Of a stretch of DNA of 34,796 nt, positions 23,171 to 29,864 are shown one piece after another; positions within the stretch are counted from its first letter, which is position 1; each line of letters begins with the position of its first letter. Made by a program: the position numbers and the translations under genes. The notes under the pieces were generated by a model that was not told the origin of the DNA, made no database searches, and saw only the letters and a list, made by a program, of their open reading frames with translations. Source of the stretch: Halanaerobium sp046541575 (lineage in GTDB: Bacteria; Bacillota; Halanaerobiia; Halanaerobiales; Halanaerobiaceae); NCBI GenBank assembly GCA_046541575.1, contig JBKHDA010000021.1, positions 1-34,796 on the forward strand, given 5' to 3'.

Positions 23171-25657
23171 CTACTTATAATCTGCCTGTACATTTTCACG
23201 TCTTAAGAGATTGGCATTTGTGACAACACTGATTGAACTTGTTGCCATTGCCATCTCAGCAATTACCGGATGCAGCAGACCCATAATAGCTATAGGAATC
23301 GCAATTAGATTATAGAAGAAAGCCCAGAATAAATTCTGTTTAATTTTTTTAAATGTTGCCCGCGAAAGTTTAACTGCTGTAATTACAGAAGATAAATCTC
23401 CCCGCACCAGAGTAATATCTGATGACTCAATTGCAATATCTGTACCGGTACCAATTGCTATTCCAACATTTGCCTGAGTTAAAGCCGGTGCATCATTAAT
23501 TCCATCACCAACCATGGCAATAATTCCGAATTCAGACTGCAGTTCTTTTACCTTATCTACTTTACCATCTGGCATTACTTCGGCAACTACATGATCAATT
23601 CCAACTTCTCTGGCAATAGCCTCAGCTGTACGCTGATTATCACCTGTGATCATCGCAGTTTTAAGACCCAATTTTTTGAGTTCAGCAATTGCCTGAATAG
23701 AATCTTCTTTTAAAGCATCTGCTACAGCAACTATTCCCAGCATCTGACTATCAGCAGCAGCCAGCATTGCAGTTTTAGCCTCATTTTCCAGCCTCTGTAA
23801 TTCATCTTCAAAATCAGAAGTATCTATTCCAGCTGATTCCATCAACTTTCTGCTGCCAACAAGTACTTCTTTGCTTTCAACTTCTGCTTTAACTCCTTTA
23901 CCAGTTACAGAATTGAAATTTTTAATTTCTTTTATTTTAATTTCTCTGTCCTCAGCTCCCCGGACTATTGCTTCACCCAGGGGGTGTTCAGAACCTGCTT
24001 CCACACTTGCAGCCAGCTGCAGTAATTCCAGTTCACTACTATTTTGGGCAGCAATAATATCTGTTACCTCTGGCTTACCTTTGGTAATAGTTCCGGTTTT
24101 ATCAAAAACAATTGTGTGCACATCCTTCATTGTCTGGATTGCCTCACCTTTGCGAATTAGAACTCCATTTTCCGCACCAATTCCACTCCCAACCATTAAT
24201 GCAGTTGGAGTTGCCAGTCCTAAGGCACAGGGACAGGCAATTACTAAAACAGCAATTGTTGCAAAAATTGCCAGGGTAAATGTTCCCAGTGTTGGATTTA
24301 CCCAGGGCAGAAATGATTGAGCCCAGAATCCTACTCCACGTAATGAATCAGGAAAGATCAGCCATAAGACAAAGGTCGAGGCAGCTATAACTAAAACAGT
24401 TGGAACAAAGATTCCTGTTATTTTATCTGCAAATTCCTGAATAGGAACTTTGGTTCCCTGAGCTTCCTCAACCATTTTAACTACCTGAGACAGGAAGGTA
24501 TCTTTCCCAACTTTTGTAGCCTTTACCTTAATCAGTCCATTCTGATTAACAGTGGCACCAATAACCTCATCTCCCTCTTTTCTCTTAACAGGCATTGATT
24601 CTCCTGTTGCCATTGATTCATCAACTGTAGTTTTACCTTCTACAATTTCTCCGTCAGTAGGTATTTTTTCTCCAGGTTTAATCAGCATAATATCTCCAGG
24701 CTGCACATCTTCAATTGCAACTTCTTTTTCATTTCCACCATCAATAATTGTTGCAGTTTTTGCTCCCAGTTCCAGTAATTTTCTGATCGCCTGAGAGGCC
24801 CTACCTTTGGCAGTTTCTTCTATATAACGGCCGGTTAAATGAAAAGCCATAATCATTGCTGAAACTCCGGCATAATTGGCAATCGGTGTAAAGAATACAG
24901 CCGGACCGGTAACAAAAGCTGCCCCAGTACCCATAGCAATCAGGACATCCATATTTGCGCTGCCATGAGTTACTGCTCTATAGGCAGTAATAAAAGTTTT
25001 GCGGCCAAAGACAAAAAGTGGTGGGACTGCCAGGACAATCATCCCCAGATTAAATATCTGCATATTAGGCCAGGCTATACCAAAAAACATCTCCGGTATC
25101 ATCCAGAGCATAATTGGAATTGTAAAGGCCCAGGTACCCCACATTTTTTTCTTTGCTTCTTTAACTTTTTTCATGTCATCACTGAGTTCATCTTCAGCAC
25201 TCTCACTACTTTTATCAATTTCTTCATCTTCAAAGCGGGCCAGCTCATAACCGGCATTCTTTACAATCTCCCGAAAATCATTTTTGCCTAAGACTTCTGG
25301 ATTGTATTCTACATTACCCTTTTCAGTTGCAATATTTACATTGGCCTGATAAATCCCTTCACTTTTATTTAAAGCTTTCTCCACCGCTGCCGAACAGGCA
25401 GCACAGTTCATACCATCTATACTAAAAGAAATCTTTTCTTTTTCTTCTTTAACACCATAACCGCTATTTTCAACAACTTCAATCAATTTGGCTCTGCTGC
25501 TCTGCTGAGGATCAAAAGTAATATATGCTTTTTCAGCCGCAAAATTAACCTGTGCCTTACTTACTCCTTCAGCTTTATTTAAAGCTTTTTCTACCGCCTG
25601 AGAACAGCTGGCACAGCTCATATCTGTTATTTTTAAAGTTATTTTCTTAGTCGCCAT
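23171..25657 (-). CDS. copA: Copper-exporting P1B-1-type ATPase CopA
   Basis: CopA pumps Cu(I) out of the cytoplasm. The 828-residue protein has two N-terminal metal-binding HMA domains with CASC (15-18) and CAAC (85-88), eight membrane helices, TGES in the actuator (351-354), CPC in helix 6 (475-477), phosphorylated D519 in DKTGT and the SEHPLGEA ATP-binding motif. The CPC motif marks the Cu(I)/Ag(I) class. The ATG has a GGAGG ribosome site. A CsoR-like box lies between copZ and this gene, and csoR follows 52 nt downstream. Confidence 0.97.
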   Translation of the reverse strand: MATKKITLKITDMSCASCSQAVEKALNKAEGVSKAQVNFAAEKAYITFDPQQSSRAKLIEVVENSGYGVKEEKEKISFSIDGMNCAACSAAVEKALNKSEGIYQANVNIATEKGNVEYNPEVLGKNDFREIVKNAGYELARFEDEEIDKSSESAEDELSDDMKKVKEAKKKMWGTWAFTIPIMLWMIPEMFFGIAWPNMQIFNLGMIVLAVPPLFVFGRKTFITAYRAVTHGSANMDVLIAMGTGAAFVTGPAVFFTPIANYAGVSAMIMAFHLTGRYIEETAKGRASQAIRKLLELGAKTATIIDGGNEKEVAIEDVQPGDIMLIKPGEKIPTDGEIVEGKTTVDESMATGESMPVKRKEGDEVIGATVNQNGLIKVKATKVGKDTFLSQVVKMVEEAQGTKVPIQEFADKITGIFVPTVLVIAASTFVLWLIFPDSLRGVGFWAQSFLPWVNPTLGTFTLAIFATIAVLVIACPCALGLATPTALMVGSGIGAENGVLIRKGEAIQTMKDVHTIVFDKTGTITKGKPEVTDIIAAQNSSELELLQLAASVEAGSEHPLGEAIVRGAEDREIKIKEIKNFNSVTGKGVKAEVESKEVLVGSRKLMESAGIDTSDFEDELQRLENEAKTAMLAAADSQMLGIVAVADALKEDSIQAIAELKKLGLKTAMITGDNQRTAEAIAREVGIDHVVAEVMPDGKVDKVKELQSEFGIIAMVGDGINDAPALTQANVGIAIGTGTDIAIESSDITLVRGDLSSVITAVKLSRATFKKIKQNLFWAFFYNLIAIPIAIMGLLHPVIAEMAMATSSISVVTNANLLRRENVQADYK

Positions 25658-25683
25658 TATTCTGCACCTCCATTAAAATTATA

Positions 25684-25702
25684 TATACCCCTACAATGTA
25701 TA
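25684..25702 (-). promoter_or_regulatory. CsoR-like box between copZ and copA
   Basis: TATACCCCTACAATGTATA (plus-strand reading) matches the box at the other copper promoters. It sits 22 nt after the copZ stop and 26 nt before the copA ATG. No clear -35/-10 pair accompanies it, so it may mark a weak internal promoter or block elongation. Confidence 0.65.
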
Positions 25703-25724
25703 TTTAGATTAAAATTTTTTAAAT

Positions 25725-25934
25725 TTATACAGTTTTTATATATTCGTAGCCAGCCTCTTCAACAGCTGCCTTTAACCTGTCTTCTGCTACCTCTTTTTCC
25801 ATTTCTACTACAGCCTGACCCTGATCAGCGTCAGCTGCTGCAGAAATAACACCATCAATTTTTTCTAATTCCTTTTTAGTGTGCATTTCACAGTGCTCAC
25901 AGGACATTCCTTCTATAATAATTGTCTTTTTCAT
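25725..25934 (-). CDS. copZ: Copper chaperone CopZ (single HMA domain)
   Basis: CopZ hands Cu(I) to CopA. The ATG at 25934 (MKKTIIIEGMSCEHCEMH) has AAGGAG nine nucleotides upstream; the ATG three codons earlier abuts the ribosome site and is unlikely. The 69-residue protein is one HMA domain with the CEHC metal site at about residues 12-15 (MSCEHC) and ends EEAGYEYIKTV. It is the first gene of copZ-copA-csoR with its own promoter and CsoR-like box. Confidence 0.92.
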   Translation of the reverse strand: MKKTIIIEGMSCEHCEMHTKKELEKIDGVISAAADADQGQAVVEMEKEVAEDRLKAAVEEAGYEYIKTV

Positions 25935-25955
25935 TTCTAACATCTCCTTTATACA

Positions 25956-26153
25956 TTATACATGTAGGGGGTAAAAAGTTATAATAACATTACTTAGTAT
26001 TTCTGTCAAGATTAAATCACTTTTTAAGCTCAACTTCTTTAATAATATCTGCCGCCATTCTCCAATTTTTCCTTTTTCCATAAGCAGTTCTAAAGAATCG
26101 TAAACTGGAGCAATTCGATCATAACGCTTTTTAATTTTGTTATTTTTACTCAT
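25956..26153 (-). pseudogene. Truncated SAM-dependent methyltransferase (N-terminal 40 residues)
   Basis: The frame starts KKRYDRIAPVYDSLE, the N-terminus typical of UbiE-like class I methyltransferases (YDxIAxxYD), and keeps family character to about residue 43 (WRQILLKKL). The remaining codons translate the copZ promoter and CsoR-like box, so the true gene ends by deletion near 26025. The SAM-binding GxGxG motif is absent. Its own promoter with a CsoR-like box is intact upstream (26178-26235). Methyltransferases of this type occur in some copper-export loci, so an ancestral copper-regulated gene appears to have been lost. Confidence 0.7.
25957..26009 (-). promoter_or_regulatory. Sigma-A promoter with CsoR-like box upstream of copZ
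   Basis: On the minus strand TTGACA (26004-26009), a 17-nt spacer and TATTAT (25981-25986), then the box TACCCCCTACATGTATA at 25957-25973. The promoter overlaps the 3' end of the truncated methyltransferase frame. Confidence 0.75.
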
Positions 26154-26177
26154 AATAAAACTCCTTAATTTGTTTCT

Positions 26178-26235
26178 ATATACCCCTATAAGGTATCCTT
26201 AAACATAGTATAACACTCAGGATTAATGCTGTCAA
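26178..26235 (-). promoter_or_regulatory. Sigma-A promoter with CsoR-like box upstream of the methyltransferase remnant
   Basis: TTGACA (26230-26235), a 17-nt spacer and TATACT (26207-26212) on minus, with box TATACCCCTATAAGGTATC (26179-26197, plus-strand reading). The spacer shares ATCCTGAGTG with the promoter at 200-255. Its transcript would run into copZ-copA-csoR. Confidence 0.75.
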
Positions 26236-26236
26236 G

Positions 26237-26270
26237 AAAAAAGGTGCTGTTCCTGCAGTGGAAAGCACCT
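26237..26270 (-). terminator. Terminator of the chemotaxis receptor gene
   Basis: On the minus strand AGGTGCT pairs with AGCACCT, with an inner TTCC/GGAA stem, followed by U6. The U-run ends 1 nt before the -35 of the next promoter, so the two are tightly packed. Confidence 0.85.
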
Positions 26271-26291
26271 ATACTCTAAAATTATTTAATT

Positions 26292-28376
26292 TTATAATTT
26301 GAATTTAGAACCCTGTTCTTTTAATTTCTGTGCCATATCTGCTAGCTCTTCAGAAGCCGAAACTATTTCTTCAGTGGCAGCACTCTGTTCTTCACTGGAT
26401 GCCGCTACTTCCTGAGCTATACTGGATGATTCCTGACTGACACCAGAAATCTCAACCATTGCCTGATCAATTTCATCACTCGATGTCTCCATCTCATCAA
26501 CACTATCAACTACTACTGCAATTAAACCATTAAGTTTACCAACTGCTTTTTCTATTTCTGCAAAATAACTATTAGTAGTATCAATTGCTGTCACACTATC
26601 ATTAACTACTCTGGTTGTATCTGTCATTGTACTTGTTGTCAGAGAAATATTTTTTTGAATTTCTTTAATTAACCCTTCTATATCAATAGTTGCCTGAGAT
26701 GACTGCTCTGCCAGCTGTCTTATCTCATCAGCAACAACACTAAAACCTCTTCCTGCCTGACCGGCTCGAGCCGCCTCAATTGCAGCATTTAGAGCTAATA
26801 AATTAGTCTGCTGAGATATATCACTAATCATATCCACAATTTTACCTATTTTTTCTGATAAAACAGATAATCCTTCAATATTTTCTGCCATGTTTTTTTG
26901 ATTTTTATGAACTTTTTTTATTTTATCATTTGTATTTAAAATAGTTTCACTGCTTTTTTCCACTTCTCCTGAAACAAGATTGGCCTGTTTTTTCATTTCC
27001 CTATTTTTACTGGCAATGGTTCTGATTTCACTGCTCAAAACATTTATATTTTGCTGAGTGTTTTCTATTTGCGCAGTCTGCTCTTCTGAACCTGAGGCTA
27101 CTTCCTGAATCGCATTACTAACTTCCTGAGATGTTGCTGCTATTTCTTCACTTGATGCTGAAAGTTCTTCACTATTAGCCGAGAGATTTTCTGAAATAGT
27201 GACAATACTGCCGATTGTTTCTTTCAGATCAAGACGCATTGAGTCAAGAGCTCTGCTTAAAGTTCCAACCTCATCTTTTTTATTTAAATATTTTTCCTCT
27301 ACTTGAATTGATAATTCACCTTTAGCAATTTTTCTGGCAAACTCTGCCGCAGAGTTAATCGGTTTCGAAATACCGGATGCAATCAGATAGGAGATTAAAG
27401 AAACTAAAATCACTGCAGTAATGATAATTATAAAGATTATATTTTTCATTTTTTCAAGTCCAGCAAATATTTCAGCTTCAGTAATTTCTACTACCATTCC
27501 TACTGTTTCATCTCCAAGTTTGGTTACCTGAAGCTGCCCAATCACCGGCTCTCCCAGGTAATTCAAATATTCTCCTGCTTTAAAATAATCTTCATTTTTT
27601 CTCATTATGGGATTTGACAGCATTTCTACTGCTTCTGTCTCAATATTTTTATTCAGTGCCGAATCAGAAGCAAATTCTCCCCTCAAAGTATTTGTCAGCA
27701 AAAGACCATTTTCATCAATTAAATAGGCATCAGCTGAATCACCAAGTTCACTTAATCCTTCATGTGCAATTTGACTAATTCCTCTATCATAAATAACTAT
27801 ATTTAAAGTACCAATAATTTCTCCCTGCTCTCCTTCTGATTGGAGAGGAGTAGATAAAACTGCTATGTTTTGATCAATAACTTCAGAATAAAAAAGATCC
27901 GACCAGTTTAATTGACCCTCAACTGCTGTCTGGAAATAATCTCTATCAGAAAGATCAGTATTGATTGGTATATCATCACTGGTTGTATAAATAACATTTC
28001 CCTCAGAATTAGTAATATAACCAATATAATAATCATACTTTTCTATATAATAAGGGAAGAACTGATCAAGAACTTCACTTTTTCTCCTCTGCCACTCGGA
28101 ATTATTGAGATCCCAATTTTCATCTTTAAGAAAATTTACATTTGCATATATATCTCTGCTGGCTGACATTACTTCTATCCCGGTTTCTACTTCTTCAAAA
28201 AAACTTTCTAAATCAGTTTCTGCCAGAGCTGCAAACATCCCAATTGTATTATAGACCTGATTTTCTATTTCATTTTGTGAGCTATTATAAGATAATAACC
28301 CAACAATTATTACTGGAATTACTGAGATTAATAGAATGAAAACAACTAATTTGGTTTTTAAGTTTAAATTTAACAT
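26292..28376 (-). CDS. Methyl-accepting chemotaxis protein (dCache-HAMP-MCP signal)
   Basis: The 694-residue receptor has TM1 (about 10-30), a large extracellular dCache-type sensor (about 35-305) with YDYYIGYITNSEGNVIYTT and LSDRDYFQTA, TM2 (about 312-334), HAMP (about 335-390) and a long signalling coiled coil. The hairpin tip (LALNAAIEAARAGQAGRGF) contacts CheA/CheW and is intact. DxxR and the following DYF/Y pattern are seen in amino-acid or carboxylate dCache sensors, but the ligand is not predictable. No che genes lie nearby. It is preceded by a c-di-GMP riboswitch and terminator and has its own terminator. Confidence 0.95.
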   Translation of the reverse strand: MLNLNLKTKLVVFILLISVIPVIIVGLLSYNSSQNEIENQVYNTIGMFAALAETDLESFFEEVETGIEVMSASRDIYANVNFLKDENWDLNNSEWQRRKSEVLDQFFPYYIEKYDYYIGYITNSEGNVIYTTSDDIPINTDLSDRDYFQTAVEGQLNWSDLFYSEVIDQNIAVLSTPLQSEGEQGEIIGTLNIVIYDRGISQIAHEGLSELGDSADAYLIDENGLLLTNTLRGEFASDSALNKNIETEAVEMLSNPIMRKNEDYFKAGEYLNYLGEPVIGQLQVTKLGDETVGMVVEITEAEIFAGLEKMKNIIFIIIITAVILVSLISYLIASGISKPINSAAEFARKIAKGELSIQVEEKYLNKKDEVGTLSRALDSMRLDLKETIGSIVTISENLSANSEELSASSEEIAATSQEVSNAIQEVASGSEEQTAQIENTQQNINVLSSEIRTIASKNREMKKQANLVSGEVEKSSETILNTNDKIKKVHKNQKNMAENIEGLSVLSEKIGKIVDMISDISQQTNLLALNAAIEAARAGQAGRGFSVVADEIRQLAEQSSQATIDIEGLIKEIQKNISLTTSTMTDTTRVVNDSVTAIDTTNSYFAEIEKAVGKLNGLIAVVVDSVDEMETSSDEIDQAMVEISGVSQESSSIAQEVAASSEEQSAATEEIVSASEELADMAQKLKEQGSKFKL

Positions 28377-28423
28377 TTTTATCCCGCCTTATTTCCTTTT
28401 TTAAATATTGTTTTAATAAATAT

Positions 28424-28456
28424 AAAAAACCTGCTGTAAAATTAGCCACAGCAGGT
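28424..28456 (-). terminator. Riboswitch-controlled terminator upstream of the chemotaxis receptor
   Basis: ACCTGCTGT pairs perfectly with ACAGCAGGT around a 10-nt loop, followed by U6 on the minus strand. The left arm CCTGCTGT can alternatively pair with ACAGCCAGG at the 3' end of the aptamer with one bulge, giving a plausible antiterminator. Confidence 0.88.
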
Positions 28457-28473
28457 ATAATCTAGATTAAACT

Positions 28474-28552
28474 TCTGCAGCCTGGCTGTCACATAAGTCA
28501 TTAATGTGATCCATTGGCTTTGCGTCATTACTTCACAGTAATTTTGCCAATA
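28474..28552 (-). ncRNA. c-di-GMP-I riboswitch (GEMM-I) upstream of the chemotaxis receptor
   Basis: The minus strand contains GGCAAA, a hairpin with a GUGA tetraloop (TTACT-GTGA-AGTAA), the highly conserved TGACGCAAAGCCA, a second hairpin (ACAT...ATGT) and ACAGCCAGGCTGC closing P1. This is the GEMM-I core. The terminator directly downstream and the shared ACAGCCAGG strand indicate that ligand binding leads to termination, so high c-di-GMP would turn receptor synthesis off. Confidence 0.88.
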
Positions 28553-28587
28553 ATTTCTAATTTAATTGAAATTATATTTATTTTTTA

Positions 28588-28699
28588 ATTCAATACGTGT
28601 TTTTATTAATTATTTGATTACAATTTGAATTATATACCACAAATCGAAATAAAACAAGTCTTTTTTAAAAAATATTAGCTTTTATATTCAATATGTGTT
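28588..28699. promoter_or_regulatory. Two direct copies of ATTCAATAYGTGTT between the receptor and XRE-B12 genes
   Basis: ATTCAATACGTGTT (28588-28601) and ATTCAATATGTGTT (28686-28699) match in 13 of 14 positions, 98 bp apart. The second lies just before a TATACT -10 (28704-28709) of the plus-strand regulator gene. The first overlaps the -35 position of a candidate minus-strand promoter (TATAAT at 28571-28576) for the riboswitch-receptor unit. They are candidate operators for the adjacent XRE-B12 regulator; this is inference. Confidence 0.45.
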
Positions 28700-28751
28700 A
28701 AAATATACTCAGAAAGAATAAAAAAATCTATTTAAACGCGGGGTAATAAAA

Positions 28752-29675
28752 TTGTCTGATTTTGGATCACAGCTAAAAAAACTCAGAAAAAATAATAAAA
28801 TAACTCAAAAAGAACTTGCTAAAATACTTGGCCTGGCTCAGACCACTATCGCCAATTATGAAAATAACTCTAGATTTCCCAATCAGGAAACTCTATTAGA
28901 AATTGCAGATTATTTTGACGTCACACTTGATTATTTAATAACCGGAAAGAAAAATAGAACTAATCTGAAAGAGGAAAAATATACAAACCTGCTTTCTTTA
29001 ATTCCTAAAGATCCCTATTTTAAAGATAATGAAATAGCAAAAAAATATTTCCATTACTTATTGAACTACCAAAAAAAAGAAGCTCAGAATCTTATTTTAG
29101 AACAGGCAGAAAAAAGTAATAATAAAAATAAAGAGATTATTGATATCTATCAAAATATTTTTAAATCTGTATTATATAAAGTTGGGGACCTCTGGATAAA
29201 AGGGGAAATGGGTATTGAACAGGAGCGGTATTTTAGTAATACAACTCGTGAGATAATGGCAGTCCTGAAAAACAAATTTAACAGTGTGGAATCAGAAGAA
29301 TATAAAATTCTGGGGCTATCTTCCTATCAAGAAAAGCACAATATAGGTTTAAAAATGATAATGGATCTTTTTCAGCTTTCTGGCTGGGATAGTATTTACT
29401 ATGGCAATAATCTTCCCCTAAAAAGTATTTTGCGAGCTATTTCTTTTCATAACCCTGATGTGGTTGCTTTTTCAATTACTGCAGAGGAAAACATAAATAC
29501 TTTAATTGAAACAATAAATGAGATTAGAAAAATATATGACCGGGATGTGCTAAAAATTATAATTGGGGGTTATGCGGCAAGAAGATTAGAGGAAAGAGAA
29601 AATATAGAAGCTGAAATCATAAATAAAGATCTTAACGAGATAGTTGAAAGAACAAAAGATTTGGTCGAAAGCTAA
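28752..29675 (+). CDS. XRE-HTH transcriptional regulator with CarH-like cobalamin-binding domains
   Basis: Residues 7-62 are an XRE helix-turn-helix (KITQKELAKILGLAQTTIANYE). Residues about 85-180 form a helical bundle like the B12-binding cap of CarH, with W148-x9-E158 conserved but Arg159 where CarH has His. Residues about 184-307 are a Rossmann cobalamin-binding domain with E194-x-H196-x-x-G199, His196 being the expected cobalt ligand, and IIIGGYAA near the end. CarH and LitR use a MerR-type HTH; here it is XRE. The start is TTG (28752) behind GCGGGG; no ATG fits. It probably senses a cobalamin form and may control the divergent receptor gene and itself through the ATTCAATAYGTGTT copies. 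Confidence 0.85.
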   Translation: MSDFGSQLKKLRKNNKITQKELAKILGLAQTTIANYENNSRFPNQETLLEIADYFDVTLDYLITGKKNRTNLKEEKYTNLLSLIPKDPYFKDNEIAKKYFHYLLNYQKKEAQNLILEQAEKSNNKNKEIIDIYQNIFKSVLYKVGDLWIKGEMGIEQERYFSNTTREIMAVLKNKFNSVESEEYKILGLSSYQEKHNIGLKMIMDLFQLSGWDSIYYGNNLPLKSILRAISFHNPDVVAFSITAEENINTLIETINEIRKIYDRDVLKIIIGGYAARRLEERENIEAEIINKDLNEIVERTKDLVES

Positions 29676-29741
29676 AAATTGGCTTCCATATATATAAACT
29701 ATTTTTTGAGTAGCTCAGCATGATATATATCATTTTTCCAT

Positions 29742-29790
29742 AAAAAACCCCAGTCAAATTCCAAAAAATTAATTTTGAAGTTAACTGAGG
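29742..29790 (-). terminator. Terminator of copB
   Basis: On minus, CCTCAGTTAA pairs with TTGACTGGGG (with G-U pairs) and is followed by U6, 75 nt after the copB stop. On plus it lies about 70 nt after the XRE-B12 stop but has no clean T-run there. Confidence 0.75.
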
Positions 29791-29864
29791 TATAAATCAT
29801 TTTTATATTCTTATATTATATCTATACTCTAATAAAATTAGTCCCTGCTCTGCCTTAAATAAAT

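Noticed and set aside
23871..25291. Open frames on the plus strand opposite copA
   Set aside because: They are antisense shadows of a strongly conserved gene, have no ribosome sites and encode Ser/Pro/Thr-rich low-complexity sequence.
29676..29741. Terminator of the XRE-B12 gene in the ATATATAT inverted stretch
   Set aside because: The possible stem is pure A-T and weak, with no convincing structure; no confident call is possible.
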